From positions 1-64,000 of the forward strand of contig NZ_JAGKSD010000006.1 in NCBI RefSeq assembly GCF_017942225.1: a DNA stretch of 64,000 nt. Direction: 5' to 3'. Under the pieces are notes generated by a model. That model had not been told where the DNA came from and made no database searches. It was given only the letters and a program-made list of their open reading frames with translations. The position numbers were made by a program, and so were the translations under genes. The DNA is from Corynebacterium sp. Marseille-P3884 (lineage in GTDB: Bacteria > Actinomycetota > Actinomycetes > Mycobacteriales > Mycobacteriaceae). This document shows positions 8,330-17,141 of the stretch, piece by piece; the stretch's first letter is position 1; every line of letters starts with the position of its first letter.

Positions 8330-9400
8330 CTATGTTCCGAACAGTAGGTGCATCGCACCGTATTGGTGTGTCCTGTTCGGTACCGGTGTTCCGCGCGGTG
8401 AGATCCATGTCGGTGTCCCATCGCGCACCTGTATTCGACCCCTGTTGTGCCTGTCGGGGTCATCGTCGTTGGTGCGGTTGTGGTACCTGCACAACACCGA
8501 CAGGTTGTTCATGTTCGTCTGTCCACCCCGGGCCCAGGGTTCGATGTGGTGGACCTCGCAGTTATCGGCAGCGTGCCGACAGTCCGGTACAGGACACGTC
8601 GTCAGTGTTGCCCGGGCGAGGTCGCGTTGTTTCTTATTAGCGAACCGCTTCGTGCTGTACAGGTTCACCGGACCTGCCTGCGGGTGGAACAGTGCCACCT
8701 CAAGGTCCTTGGAATGATGGCGGGTCAGATACTCCGCACCAGTCATCGTCGTGCCATCCGACAACCCTAGGATGGTGTCATCGCCTTGGCCGCCGAGGAT
8801 CGAGATGTAATCCGCCAGCGGGATCTGCACCAGCGGGCGTGGAACAGCATCAGCAACAGCACCATCCTTGTGCAACAAGTCATGAAACGCCTCGTACATC
8901 TGCGGGCCCTCAGGACGGTTGGCATCGAGTTTTTGGCGCAGGGCGTACTCAAGAGCGGCGATATCCCGCGCATCACCAGTAGCACTAAAAGTGCGCTTGC
9001 CTTTCCGCTCCTTACCAAACCGCACCGCCGATTCAGGGGCAGGCGTATCCACCTCAGGGACGATGTCTTTAGCGCGGCGTTTCAACGTCTCGTAGTTACC
9101 CCGCACGGACAACAACGCCAGGCGGATCTTCCACTTCTCTTTCTCCGTACCCAACGAACGCACTTGCTGTTCGATGAACAAGATCTGGTCCAGCGACTTC
9201 CCCGTCTCACGGGCGATGCGCACCGCGTGGGCCTGCTTGCGGGAGAACTTCGTGGGCCCGAAATACACCTCGCGGGCTTTCTCGCCGTCGGCGGCGAGAG
9301 TCGATTTCATGCCGGCATCGACAACGGCCTGGCGGTTAAAACCAGCCAGGATATCCATTGGTCGCGCAGCAGCGGCGATAAACGCCTCGAAATCGTTCAT
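8330..9400 (-). CDS. HNH endonuclease of the DUF222/13E12-repeat type, copy 1
   Basis: A 356-residue protein with a long DUF222-like region (roughly residues 20-250) and a C-terminal HNH nuclease domain: CPVPDC at 269-274, CEVHHIEPWARGG at 281-293, NMNNLSVLCRYHN at 297-309. The four cysteines probably bind zinc and the HH/N/H residues form the catalytic beta-beta-alpha-metal fold. I start it at the ATG at 9400 (MNDFEAF). From about residue 84 onward it is almost identical to the second copy at 52794-53861, while the N-terminal part differs strongly. It interrupts the uppP-mshC neighbourhood. Related genes occur in many copies in actinobacteria and include the REP13E12 repeats of mycobacteria. 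Target unknown. Confidence 0.88.
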   Translation of the reverse strand: MNDFEAFIAAAARPMDILAGFNRQAVVDAGMKSTLAADGEKAREVYFGPTKFSRKQAHAVRIARETGKSLDQILFIEQQVRSLGTEKEKWKIRLALLSVRGNYETLKRRAKDIVPEVDTPAPESAVRFGKERKGKRTFSATGDARDIAALEYALRQKLDANRPEGPQMYEAFHDLLHKDGAVADAVPRPLVQIPLADYISILGGQGDDTILGLSDGTTMTGAEYLTRHHSKDLEVALFHPQAGPVNLYSTKRFANKKQRDLARATLTTCPVPDCRHAADNCEVHHIEPWARGGQTNMNNLSVLCRYHNRTNDDDPDRHNRGRIQVRDGTPTWISPRGTPVPNRTHQYGAMHLLFGT

Positions 9401-9452
9401 GCCCCACACGCTAAACCGACCAACGCAAACGCGAAACAGGCAACCCAAAAAC

Positions 9453-9479
9453 CTGTGGATAACTCAAAACTATCCACAA
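9453..9479. promoter_or_regulatory. inverted pair of DnaA-box-like sequences upstream of HNH copy 1
   Basis: TGTGGATAA at 9454-9462 is the exact complement of the DnaA box TTATCCACA, and CTATCCACA at 9470-9478 differs by one base in the opposite orientation. They are separated by 7 nt and lie about 55-80 nt upstream of the HNH start codon. Function as DnaA sites is inferred. Confidence 0.5.
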
Positions 9480-9548
9480 GAACACACGAACGAACACCCT
9501 CAAAAACACTCACCGCGCACCCTAAAACACCTGTCTACAAGGGAAAAC

Positions 9549-9587
9549 GGGGTGGTGTGGGAGGCAGTGTGGCGTCGTCAAGCGAAA
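9549..9587 (+). repeat. 39-bp repeat, upstream end of HNH unit 1
   Basis: A 39-bp block that matches 54002-54040 at 37 of 39 positions, in the same orientation relative to the HNH gene. It ends with gtggcgtcgtcaagcgaaa and abuts the uppP stop codon (9593-9595). The shared block is surrounded by unrelated sequence in the two places, so it is a candidate terminal repeat of the HNH unit. Confidence 0.65.
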
Positions 9588-9592
9588 TGCTT

Positions 9593-10441
9593 TTAAGCGT
9601 TCATGACACCTGTCGCGAGGAGAATGAGGACAATGATGCCCAACGGAATGCGGTAGGCGGCGAACCACGCGAACGAATGGTTGGAGACGAACTTCAGCAG
9701 CCACGCGATGGAGATATAGCCGAGCACGAAACCGATGACGGCACCGACGAGCAGTTGGATGCCGGTGGCGGATTGGCCGGCTTGGGGGGCGAAGGCGTCG
9801 GGAAGCGAGAAAAGCCCGGAGGCTAGCACCGCCGGAATGGCGAGCAGGAAGCTGAAACGCGTGGCCACCTCGCGGTCGAGGCCGCGGAAGAGACCGCCCG
9901 AGATCGTGCCGCCGGAACGGGACACGCCGGGAATGAGCGCGAGGCACTGCCACAACCCCATGACGATGGCGTCTTTCATCGTCAGCTCGTCGTAGCCGCG
10001 AGTCTTGGAGCCGACGCGTTCTGCGAAAATGAACACGAAGGAGAACAAAATCAGCACGGTCGCGGTGATCCAGAGGTTGCGGAAGTTCTCGCGGATCAAG
10101 TCCTTGAGCAGGACGCCGGCAAGCCCGACGGGAATGGTGCCGACGATGACCATCCATCCCATGCGGTAGTCGAAACCGCGTTTCGACGGGTTGAACAGCC
10201 CGGCGAACCAGCCGGAAAGGATCTGCCAGATCTCTTTGGCGAAGAAGACGAGCACCGCCAGCTCCGTGCCGAGCTGAATGACGGCGGTGAAGCTCGCGCC
10301 GGCGTCCTGGCCCCAGAACAGTTCGGAGACGATTCGCAGGTGGCCGGAGGAGGACACCGGCAGAAATTCGGTCAGGCCCTGCACGATGGACAGGACGATG
10401 ACCTGCATCCAGGACATGGTTTCGGTGGTTGCGTCAATCAC
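9593..10441 (-). CDS. uppP: undecaprenyl-diphosphate phosphatase
   Basis: A membrane enzyme that dephosphorylates undecaprenyl pyrophosphate so the lipid carrier can be reused for peptidoglycan and arabinogalactan synthesis. The 282-residue protein has the catalytic [15 protein letters not shown] motif near the N-terminus and PGVSRSGGT in the middle, with about eight membrane segments. I prefer the GTG at 10441 ([11 protein letters not shown]...) because C. glutamicum UppP also has residues before the conserved core; the ATG at 10417 is the alternative. The very long frame to 10657 runs through the divergent lipoprotein region and is not real. It lies upstream of the HNH unit and mshC. Confidence 0.95.
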   Translation of the reverse strand: MIDATTETMSWMQVIVLSIVQGLTEFLPVSSSGHLRIVSELFWGQDAGASFTAVIQLGTELAVLVFFAKEIWQILSGWFAGLFNPSKRGFDYRMGWMVIVGTIPVGLAGVLLKDLIRENFRNLWITATVLILFSFVFIFAERVGSKTRGYDELTMKDAIVMGLWQCLALIPGVSRSGGTISGGLFRGLDREVATRFSFLLAIPAVLASGLFSLPDAFAPQAGQSATGIQLLVGAVIGFVLGYISIAWLLKFVSNHSFAWFAAYRIPLGIIVLILLATGVMNA

Positions 10442-10508
10442 GGACGACACCCTACCGCCGGAGGGGCTGGAGAAAGAAGCACGACGCGGTGGTGCGGGGT
10501 GCGGTTGA

Positions 10509-10514
10509 TAAGCT
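10509..10514 (+). promoter_or_regulatory. -10 box of lipoprotein gene (leaderless start)
   Basis: TAAGCT ends 7 nt before the GTG at 10522, with no Shine-Dalgarno sequence between them. Confidence 0.4.
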
Positions 10515-10521
10515 TGGGTTC

Positions 10522-11523
10522 GTGAAAAATCGCCGTTCGCTGACAGTATTCGTCGCTTCATCCGCTGCTTCTGTGCTTCTGCTCGCGGGGTGCTCGCAGC
10601 CGCCGGGAGTGCCGCAGGAGGCCCCAGAGATGGGTAACGCGGAGCCAGCGAAGTCACCGCCGGCAGGCGACGTGGAGGGCGAGAAGGTCGATTTTCCGGC
10701 GGTGGAGGACCTGGAGATCACGAACGGCACGATCGGTGTCCGCGCGGATGGGCAGTTGCGTCTCGGCACGCTCGACGAGATCAAGGCTGGCGGCGGCGCC
10801 ACGCACCAGGTCGACGACACGTGCGGGGATGTCACGGCGAACGAGGGTGCGTTCGTGACGGTGTGCGGCGGAACGGTCCGCGTTTTCGAGGGCGCGGAGG
10901 AGCGAACAGTCACGCCGGATGAGCCGGTCACCGTCGCCGCACCGCTTCCCGACGGCCGCGTCATCGCCGGTTCGGCCGAAGAAGCCAAGGTGTGGGTTTT
11001 CGACACCGACGGAAACCAGACCGGGCGCATCACAGTGGCGCGGCCGTCGGATTTCGTGCTCGCCGGCCAGGACAGGGTCGTGCGTCTGAACCGCTTCGAC
11101 ACGACGATCCAGGATATTCAGCTGGACAAGGCCCGCCAGGGCGGCACGTTGCGTGTGGGTCTCGGCGTCGGCCAAGCGAAATTCGGCGAGGACGGGCTCG
11201 TGCTCGCCTCAGATTCCACGGGTAGCCAGCTGCTGGTCTACACCACGGACGAGGTCGTCCGTCTGCACCAGACGGTCCCGACGGACCCCCACCCGTGGGC
11301 GGTGGCGTGGGATCCGGCCAACAAACTCGCGTGGATCACGTCGACGGAGAAGAACACGGCTACTGCCTTCGACATCTCGAAGGGCGTGCCGCGCGAGCAG
11401 CGGAAGGTGGACACAGTCGCGGATGCGCAACACATGATTTCGCTTGACGACGGCACCCTCCTCCTCGCCTCTGCCTCCGGCGACGGCCTGCAGATCGTCA
11501 CTCCAGAATCCGACAAGGACTGA
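10522..11523 (+). CDS. secreted lipoprotein, beta-propeller-like
   Basis: A 333-residue lipoprotein: basic start MKNRRS, hydrophobic stretch and lipobox LLLAGC with the lipidated cysteine at residue 24. The mature part is a series of short strand-rich segments containing [23 protein letters not shown] and [15 protein letters not shown], which resemble blades of a beta-propeller of the kind seen in surface lipoproteins next to pyrD in corynebacteria. No enzymatic motif was seen. The GTG at 10522 is chosen because it puts the signal peptide at the N-terminus; the frame extends upstream but without a signal. It is divergent from uppP and 20 nt before pyrD. Confidence 0.85.
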   Translation: MKNRRSLTVFVASSAASVLLLAGCSQPPGVPQEAPEMGNAEPAKSPPAGDVEGEKVDFPAVEDLEITNGTIGVRADGQLRLGTLDEIKAGGGATHQVDDTCGDVTANEGAFVTVCGGTVRVFEGAEERTVTPDEPVTVAAPLPDGRVIAGSAEEAKVWVFDTDGNQTGRITVARPSDFVLAGQDRVVRLNRFDTTIQDIQLDKARQGGTLRVGLGVGQAKFGEDGLVLASDSTGSQLLVYTTDEVVRLHQTVPTDPHPWAVAWDPANKLAWITSTEKNTATAFDISKGVPREQRKVDTVADAQHMISLDDGTLLLASASGDGLQIVTPESDKD

Positions 11524-11543
11524 GACAAGTAGGAGTTCTTTTC

Positions 11544-12620
11544 ATGGGCGCGTACGACGCACTTCTCAAGGTCATGTTTCTTCTCCCGCCGGAGCGGATC
11601 CACGGGATCATCAGTGGTGCGCTGAGCACGCTGAATGCGGTGGCACCGGCGAACCGCACGATGGAGAAGGTAGTGCGGGTCCGCGATAAGCGCCTGGAGC
11701 AGGAGCTGTTCGGGGTGAGGTTCCCGGCGCCGCTGGGGTTGGCGGCAGGCTTCGATAAGAATGCCACGGCGGTCGATGCGTGGGGTGCTGTTGGTTTCGG
11801 CTACGCGGAGCTCGGCACTGTCACTCCCCGCCCCCAGCCGGGTAATCCGGCACCGCGCCTGTTCCGCCTGCCAGAGGACAAGGCGATTTTGAATCGCATG
11901 GGCTTCAACAACGACGGCGCGCTGAAGGTGGCAAAGAACCTGGAGCGGAAGAAGTCGGGCGATGTGGTGGGCATCAACATCGGCAAGAACAAAACCTCCG
12001 ACGATGCCGTCCGCGATTACCGCACCGGCGCGAGCCTGCTCGGCCCGCTGGCGGACTACGTGGTCGTCAATGTCTCCTCCCCTAACACTCCCGGCTTGCG
12101 AGATCTGCAGGCGATCGAAGAACTCCGCCCGATTCTCACTGCCGTCCAGGAGGCGACGGACACACCAGTTCTGGTGAAGATCGCGCCGGACTTGAGTGAC
12201 GAAGACATCGACGCTGTCGCGGATCTCGCCCTCGAGCTCGGCTTGGCTGGCATCGTCGCCACGAACACGACGATCAGCCGCGAACGGCTCATCACCGACG
12301 CCACACGTGTCGAGGAGATGGGTGCCGGCGGTATCTCGGGTGCACCGCTCAATGACCGCTCCTTAGAGGTGCTCAAGCGTCTCCGCTCGCGCGTCGGCGA
12401 CCGACTGGCACTCATCAGTGTGGGCGGCATTTCAACCCCGGAGCAGGCCTGGGAGCGCATCGCCGCCGGCGCGAGCCTGCTGCAGGGCTACACCCCGTTC
12501 ATCTATGGCGGGCTGGGGTGGATCCGCCGAATTCACCGCGGTCTAGCGAAACAGGTAAAAGCGCACGGATTGGAGAATATCGGCGCGGCCGTCGGGTCGG
12601 GCCTCACCTGGAAACATTAG
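11544..12620 (+). CDS. pyrD: dihydroorotate dehydrogenase (quinone), class 2
   Basis: Oxidises dihydroorotate to orotate in pyrimidine synthesis and passes electrons to membrane quinones. The 358-residue length and N-terminal helical extension ([21 protein letters not shown]) mark the membrane-associated class 2 type. Motifs: [54 protein letters not shown] and VKIAPDLSD, then ISVGGI and the [12 protein letters not shown] phosphate site. A GGAG sequence lies about 9 nt before the ATG. Its stop overlaps the stop of the convergent lipoprotein gene by 4 bp. Confidence 0.97.
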   Translation: MGAYDALLKVMFLLPPERIHGIISGALSTLNAVAPANRTMEKVVRVRDKRLEQELFGVRFPAPLGLAAGFDKNATAVDAWGAVGFGYAELGTVTPRPQPGNPAPRLFRLPEDKAILNRMGFNNDGALKVAKNLERKKSGDVVGINIGKNKTSDDAVRDYRTGASLLGPLADYVVVNVSSPNTPGLRDLQAIEELRPILTAVQEATDTPVLVKIAPDLSDEDIDAVADLALELGLAGIVATNTTISRERLITDATRVEEMGAGGISGAPLNDRSLEVLKRLRSRVGDRLALISVGGISTPEQAWERIAAGASLLQGYTPFIYGGLGWIRRIHRGLAKQVKAHGLENIGAAVGSGLTWKH

Positions 12621-13165
12621 ATCTTGTAAGCGTACTCGTTCACTCCTTCGGGCAATGTCGCGCATGGACTCCACACGTCAATGGTGATGATCGGCAGGTC
12701 ATCCGATCTATCGAGCACGGAAATAATGGCCTGATAGCCCTCAGGACTCGTCTGCATCGTGCGTTCGGGCCGGTCGTTGGTGGGGATATCTTTCTCGTCC
12801 CACCCGAGGCCGCGCAGATGCGCAGTGAGTTTATCCACCAGCGCCTGGCCGTCGACACCTTCGTTGATGCGAACCGCCGAGCCTCCCGGATAGTTGAACA
12901 AACCTTCCTCGTCCCCGCACCGCATCGGCTTGCCGATAACCTCCCCGGGCAGTGGTAGCTTGTCTGGCGATTTATCCTCCTCGGGAATCAGTGCAGCCAG
13001 CTCGTTTTGGATGCGCACCGACTCTTCCTTGGCTTCCTCGATGGTGATGGGGTCCTGCACTTCGTCGTCACCGGATGGTCCGAAAAGCTGAGCACACCCG
13101 GTGAGCGTCATGGCAGACGCACACGCCAGCGAAAATAGCGTCCCGCGCATCCCCTTAGTTCTCAT
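12617..13165 (-). CDS. small secreted lipoprotein of unknown function
   Basis: A 182-residue protein with a type II signal peptide: MRTKGMRG, a hydrophobic stretch and lipobox LTGC with the lipidated cysteine at residue 24. The mature part is acidic near its start and contains two more cysteines (near MRCGDEE and WSPCATL) that could form a disulfide. I do not recognise a family. The ATG at 13165 overlaps the end of the upstream PEBP gene by 11 bp; the ATG at 13150 would also leave an intact signal peptide. Probably co-transcribed with the PEBP gene. Confidence 0.8.
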   Translation of the reverse strand: MRTKGMRGTLFSLACASAMTLTGCAQLFGPSGDDEVQDPITIEEAKEESVRIQNELAALIPEEDKSPDKLPLPGEVIGKPMRCGDEEGLFNYPGGSAVRINEGVDGQALVDKLTAHLRGLGWDEKDIPTNDRPERTMQTSPEGYQAIISVLDRSDDLPIITIDVWSPCATLPEGVNEYAYKI

Positions 13166-13685
13166 CCCAGCCCCAGACGATAGCGCGGCCAAGCGAGTGG
13201 AAATTCAGGTTGAAGCCGAGCTGAGTCGGGTTGGCGACACCTGCAGCCGGCAGCTCCGTGTCCACGGCGTGCACGGCGAACAAATAACGGTGCGGGCCGT
13301 GGCCCTGCGGCGGATTAGAACCGTAGTAGCCCTGCACCCCGGAATCACCGGTGAGGACAACGGCACCGACGCCGAGGCCCTCCTTGGAGCCAGCGTCAGT
13401 GGGCAGCTCGGTGACGTCGACGGGAATGTTGAACGCGGCCCAGTGCCAGAAGCCTGATGCGGTCGGCGCATCGGGGTCGAAGCACGTCACTGCGATGGAC
13501 TTGGTTCCCTCCGGCAGGTCGGACCAGGACAGCTGCGGGGAGACTCCGTCGTCGCCGGTCTGGGCGTCGGGAAGCTGTTCTCCGTCAACCAGGTCGGTGG
13601 AGGTGACGGGAAACGACGGGACGTCGACAAGCGGTGCGTACGGGTCTGGGCCTGGGAAACGATCGGAAACATACGAAACAGTCAT
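13155..13685 (-). CDS. YbhB/YbcL-type phosphatidylethanolamine-binding (PEBP) protein
   Basis: A 176-residue cytosolic protein of the PEBP/Raf-kinase-inhibitor-like family. Family motifs are visible: CFDPDAPTASGFWHW (about residues 68-82) and GYYGSNPPQGHGPHRYLF (about 119-136), which form the small anion-binding pocket. The biological role of bacterial members is not settled. The ATG at 13685 follows AAAGGAGA at the right distance; the longer frame to 13790 would run into the tRNA promoter region. It is upstream of and overlaps the small lipoprotein gene. Confidence 0.9.
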   Translation of the reverse strand: MTVSYVSDRFPGPDPYAPLVDVPSFPVTSTDLVDGEQLPDAQTGDDGVSPQLSWSDLPEGTKSIAVTCFDPDAPTASGFWHWAAFNIPVDVTELPTDAGSKEGLGVGAVVLTGDSGVQGYYGSNPPQGHGPHRYLFAVHAVDTELPAAGVANPTQLGFNLNFHSLGRAIVWGWDEN

Positions 13686-13791
13686 GTCTCCTTTGTACCG
13701 GGGTATTGCCGTTGACGTGGCGATTTGCTGGACGCGTGGGCCACGACCTATAGTTCTACGAGTGCCCAGCCGCAAGGCTGAAACACCCAAA

Positions 13792-13880
13792 GCCCGGGTG
13801 GCGGAATGGCAGACGCGCTAGCTTGAGGTGCTAGTGTCCTATTAACGGACGTGGGGGTTCAAGTCCCCCCTCGGGCACCA
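13792..13880 (+). tRNA. tRNA-Leu (anticodon GAG)
   Basis: A class II tRNA of 89 nt including the encoded CCA. The acceptor stem pairs GCCCGGG (13792-13798) with CTCGGGC (one G-T pair). The anticodon stem CTAGC/GCTAG closes the loop TTGAGGT, giving anticodon GAG, which reads CTC/CTT leucine codons. A long variable arm (GTCC-TATTAAC-GGAC) and a T arm GGGGG/CCCCC with TTCAAGT are present. It is followed by a terminator hairpin. Confidence 0.97.
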
Positions 13881-13884
13881 CCAG

Positions 13885-13917
13885 AACACCCCTTTCGGAA
13901 ACGGAAGCGGGTGTTTT
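13885..13917 (+). terminator. terminator of tRNA-Leu
   Basis: AACACCC (13885-13891) pairs with GGGTGTT (13909-13915), followed by TTCGC; an inner CTTTCG/CGGAAG stem extends the hairpin. It starts 5 nt after the tRNA CCA end. Confidence 0.75.
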
Positions 13918-13922
13918 CGCTG

Positions 13923-14549
13923 TTAGAAGGTGCCCCAGTCAGGAGAGATACTTCCGCCTGACACTCCACCTCCGCCACCGCCGGGAACGAGCTCGTAATT
14001 CTTCGCGACGTAGGCGAACAGGCTGAAGATCGCCGCAGTCACAGCGACACTCACGGCCGGCGCGAACCAGGCACTTGCGACGAGGGCCAACCATTCAGAG
14101 CCAGCGAGGAGACTGAGACCTCCGAAAAGCAGAATCGCGAAGCGCGGCAGAACCATAACAGTGATGGCGGCGCACAGCGCCAGGAAGACCTTTCGCATTT
14201 CCATACCGGCGGCAAGCACGCACGCGCAGCACGCGGTGAACATGGGCGCAGCCGTCGCGAACGCGGGAAACATCGTGGCAAAGAAGAACATGTCAGCGTC
14301 GACAGGCCGCCACGAACTGAACGCCGCAGCTGCGGCGATGCCGAGCAGGAGGATCAACGATGCAGCGATTCCGCGGGCAGCGCGGGTGCGGGCGGTCAGC
14401 AGGCATGCCAACACTCCCGCTACAGCGGCGAAGGCGCACAATGCGGCTACTGCGGTGACGGAATCACCGCCGGTGGTAGCTACCTCAGAGGCAGCGAGAC
14501 TCACGATGAACAGAAATATCGGTAAGGCGGTCGGGTCGTTGTGGATCAT
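13923..14549 (-). CDS. polytopic membrane protein of unknown function
   Basis: A 208-residue protein with about six hydrophobic segments between residues 8 and 175 and a short cytosolic or exposed tail carrying six consecutive glycines (PGGGGGGVSGGS). I do not recognise a family. An AGAGG sequence lies about 8 nt before the ATG at 14549. It is divergent from the VTT-domain gene and converges on tRNA-Leu. Confidence 0.75.
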   Translation of the reverse strand: MIHNDPTALPIFLFIVSLAASEVATTGGDSVTAVAALCAFAAVAGVLACLLTARTRAARGIAASLILLLGIAAAAAFSSWRPVDADMFFFATMFPAFATAAPMFTACCACVLAAGMEMRKVFLALCAAITVMVLPRFAILLFGGLSLLAGSEWLALVASAWFAPAVSVAVTAAIFSLFAYVAKNYELVPGGGGGGVSGGSISPDWGTF

Positions 14550-14602
14550 CTACGTACCTCTTCCGGTTTGGCCCCAGGGTACTCGCGGGTGAAGATTGTG
14601 AG

Positions 14603-15262
14603 GTGAAACTTCGCCAGGTTGTCGTGCTCGTTGCGGCCGTGCTTTTCATCGCGGCATGGATGCTTATCGACGTCCCCTCCCTCGCCCAACTCCGCTCCTG
14701 GTCCGAGCAGACCGGCGCGTGGTTCCCCGTGGTGTTCTGGCTGGCGTATGTGGTGATCACTCAGTTCCCGATTCCCCGCACGCTGCTCACCGTGTCGGCG
14801 GGAGTGCTGTTCGGCGCGGTGAAAGGCATCACGCTGGCGCTGACGGCCACGACGGTCTCTGCGGTGATCTCGCTGCTGCTGGTGCGCTTCTTGCTGCGTG
14901 ACTGGGTGGAGCCGCGGTTGACGCATCCGGCGGTGCAGCGGATCAATCAGAGGCTCGAAGAACGCGGCTGGCTGGCCGTCACGAGTCTGCGGATGATCGC
15001 GGGCATTCCCTTCTCGATCATGAACTACGCGGCGGCGCTCACACGTGTCCCGGTGCTGCCGTTCGCTGTGGCCACACTCGTGGGGTCGGCGCCGGGCACA
15101 ATCCTGGTCACCATGTTCGGGCAGACGCTCACCGACGATCCTGACCCGATTTTCGTGGCCATCATGGCAGTGCTCGCGGTGATCGGCATTGCAGGATTGC
15201 TTTTCGACGCCACCACGCCCACCCGTCAAGCCTCCACCGTAGACCGCGGGTCAGGGGTCTAG
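14603..15262 (+). CDS. VTT-domain (SNARE-associated/TVP38-type) membrane protein
   Basis: A 219-residue integral membrane protein. The VTT/SNARE-associated domain spans about residues 40-170, with FPIPRTLLTVSAGVLFG and the conserved RMIAGIPFSIMNYAAALT segment. DedA/TVP38 proteins are implicated in lipid flipping and membrane homeostasis; the exact substrate here is unknown. It begins at the GTG at 14603. Its TAG stop (15260-15262) forms the first half of the -10 box of the next gene. Confidence 0.87.
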   Translation: MKLRQVVVLVAAVLFIAAWMLIDVPSLAQLRSWSEQTGAWFPVVFWLAYVVITQFPIPRTLLTVSAGVLFGAVKGITLALTATTVSAVISLLLVRFLLRDWVEPRLTHPAVQRINQRLEERGWLAVTSLRMIAGIPFSIMNYAAALTRVPVLPFAVATLVGSAPGTILVTMFGQTLTDDPDPIFVAIMAVLAVIGIAGLLFDATTPTRQASTVDRGSGV

Positions 15263-15265
15263 ACT
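15260..15265 (+). promoter_or_regulatory. -10 box of HTH gene, overlapping the preceding stop codon
   Basis: TAGACT begins with the TAG stop of the VTT gene and ends 7 nt before the ATG at 15273, indicating a leaderless transcript independent of the upstream gene. Confidence 0.5.
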
Positions 15266-15272
15266 GTCCCCC

Positions 15273-15830
15273 ATGATTGCTGTCCATGCCCGATACCGTG
15301 GCCGCGGTGCGCGGCGCGCCGAACTCGTCAAACGCTCCGCCGAAGCTCTGTCGACCCTCGACGGAGTGAACCGTTTCGATGTCGTCGGTGTCGAGGACAT
15401 CCGCGCCCACGTCGACGATGCTGAAGCCGCCTGCATGCTCGTCATGGCGCTCTTGTCCGACGGGAATTGGGCCATCGGTATCGGCATCACAGAAAAAGGC
15501 CCCGCCGTCTACGCCGCAACAGATGGGGCGGGAAATAAGGCGGGGTCGGTGGGAGTGGTCGTCGATAAGCCTGAGCCCGGAACGGACGCTGCGGACATTG
15601 CGTCTGCGTTCGCGTTGCTCGGTCATGTTCTGGCAAAACGCACCGTCGAGGGCCGTGAGGCGACCTCGCTGGTGCGTTCCGGGTTGAATCAGAATGAGGC
15701 AGCGGCCGAGCTCGGCATCTCTAAACAGGCGATGAGCCAGCGCCTGCAGGCTGCCGGGTGGCAGGCCGAGCAGGCGGGCTGGCAGCTCGCCGTCAATTTG
15801 ATGTCTAGGGCTGCTGGGGATACTGGTTAG
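15273..15830 (+). CDS. protein with C-terminal helix-turn-helix, unknown function
   Basis: A 185-residue cytosolic protein. The C-terminal part (about residues 132-172, NQNEAAAELGISKQAMSQRL) is a clear helix-turn-helix of the type found in small DNA-binding regulators. The N-terminal 125 residues hold a VDDAEAACMLVMALLSDGNWAIGIGI core that I cannot assign with certainty. It may be a transcriptional regulator. Its last 26 bp overlap the end of the convergent SPFH gene. A -10 box 7 nt before the ATG indicates a leaderless mRNA. Confidence 0.8.
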   Translation: MIAVHARYRGRGARRAELVKRSAEALSTLDGVNRFDVVGVEDIRAHVDDAEAACMLVMALLSDGNWAIGIGITEKGPAVYAATDGAGNKAGSVGVVVDKPEPGTDAADIASAFALLGHVLAKRTVEGREATSLVRSGLNQNEAAAELGISKQAMSQRLQAAGWQAEQAGWQLAVNLMSRAAGDTG

Positions 15831-17139
15831 GCATTTGCGGGGGCTGCGCCTGCTGCATCGGGAACTGCTGCGGCTCATACTGCGGCGGCTCGTATTGCGC
15901 AGGCTGCTGCGTCGGCTGCGGCATGTCGAGTTCAGGGCGCGACGGGGACTCGTCGGGCTCGGCGCCGGCCTTCACGCTCGTTGAAATCGACGTAGATGTG
16001 GAGCCCTTGGATGCGCTGGCTCCCGTCGCATCGTCGAGGCTGGACCCGACCGGCTTGTTCGCCACGGCGCGCGCCTCGGCGACAGCCTTCGCGATCTCCG
16101 GGTCGGTGGCCGTCTCGAACCACGCGTCCGTGTCTTCCTGGGTGGCGATCTCCTTCGCCTCCGGGTCGATCTGACCGGGCTCGTAGCGGAAGACGCCGTC
16201 GTCGTCCTTCTTGGCGAAGGCCTTGGCGAATTCCTCCAGCGAATCGCCGAACTGCGACGGGATCATCCACATGGTGGAACCGTTACCCTCGGCGATCTTC
16301 GGCAGCTTCTCCATGTACTGGAATGCGAGAAGTTCCGGCGTGACGCCGGAGGACTTGATGGCGGCGTTGACCTTCTGGATCGCGCGTGCTTCACCCTGTG
16401 CTTCGAGGAATTTCGCGGCGCGCTCACCTTCAGCGCGAAGAATGGTCGCCTGACGCTCAGCTTCCGCGGCGAGGATGGCTGCGTGCTTCTCACCCTCAGC
16501 GGACAGGATGCGCGACTGCTTCTCACCCTCGGCGGTCTTGATGTCGGACTCTCGGCGGCCCTCAGCGGTGAGAATCATGGCGCGCTTCTCGCGGTCCGCC
16601 TTCATCTGCATCTCCATGGACTGCTGGATGGACGGCGGCGGATCAATCGCCTTGAGCTCCACTCGGCTAATGCGCAGGCCCCACTTGGCGGTGGCAGCGT
16701 CGAGCTCGCCGCGCAGGCGGCGGTTAATGGTCTCTCGGGAGGTCAGAGTTTCCTCGAGGGTCATGCCGCCGACCACATCGCGCAGCGTCGCGGTGGAGAT
16801 CTGCTCCACACCGACGATGTAGTTGTCCACACCGTAGATGGCGCGGGCGGGGTCGTTGATCTGGAAGGTCACCACCGTGTCAATAGCCACGGTCAGGTTG
16901 TCCTGGGTGATCACAGCCTGCGGCGGGAAGGACACGACGCGCTCACGGGTGTCCACGCGCTCGCGCACCCGGTCGATGAACGGCACCAGCAAAGTGATGC
17001 CGCCCGAAACGGTGCGGGTGTAGCGGCCAAGACGTTCGATGACCGCGGCCTCACCCTGCGGGATCAGCGCGATGGCGCGGAAAACGACGATGACAATGAA
17101 AATGAATAAGACAAGTAGCAGAACAAGCGTTGGTGTCAT
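15805..17139 (-). CDS. SPFH/Band 7 (stomatin/paraslipin-like) membrane protein
   Basis: A 444-residue protein with one N-terminal membrane helix (residues about 5-25), a Band 7/SPFH domain (about 26-185, with IPQGEAAVIERLGRY and ITQDNLTVAIDTVV) and a long coiled-coil made of repeats of the form AEGE-x(4)-IL (about 190-265). The C-terminal tail is rich in Pro and Gln. Such proteins form oligomeric rings in lipid domains and often partner NfeD proteins. I choose the ATG at 17139, which follows AAGGAG by 5 nt; the stop of the upstream NfeD gene lies 2 nt before it, so translation is probably coupled. Confidence 0.92.
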   Translation of the reverse strand: MTPTLVLLLVLFIFIVIVVFRAIALIPQGEAAVIERLGRYTRTVSGGITLLVPFIDRVRERVDTRERVVSFPPQAVITQDNLTVAIDTVVTFQINDPARAIYGVDNYIVGVEQISTATLRDVVGGMTLEETLTSRETINRRLRGELDAATAKWGLRISRVELKAIDPPPSIQQSMEMQMKADREKRAMILTAEGRRESDIKTAEGEKQSRILSAEGEKHAAILAAEAERQATILRAEGERAAKFLEAQGEARAIQKVNAAIKSSGVTPELLAFQYMEKLPKIAEGNGSTMWMIPSQFGDSLEEFAKAFAKKDDDGVFRYEPGQIDPEAKEIATQEDTDAWFETATDPEIAKAVAEARAVANKPVGSSLDDATGASASKGSTSTSISTSVKAGAEPDESPSRPELDMPQPTQQPAQYEPPQYEPQQFPMQQAQPPQMPNQYPQQP

Positions 17140-17141
17140 GA

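Noticed and set aside
8330..9400. HNH gene as part of a prophage or a group II intron
   Set aside because: No phage structural, integrase or reverse-transcriptase gene is nearby, and the protein belongs to the DUF222/13E12 type rather than phage HNH packaging proteins.
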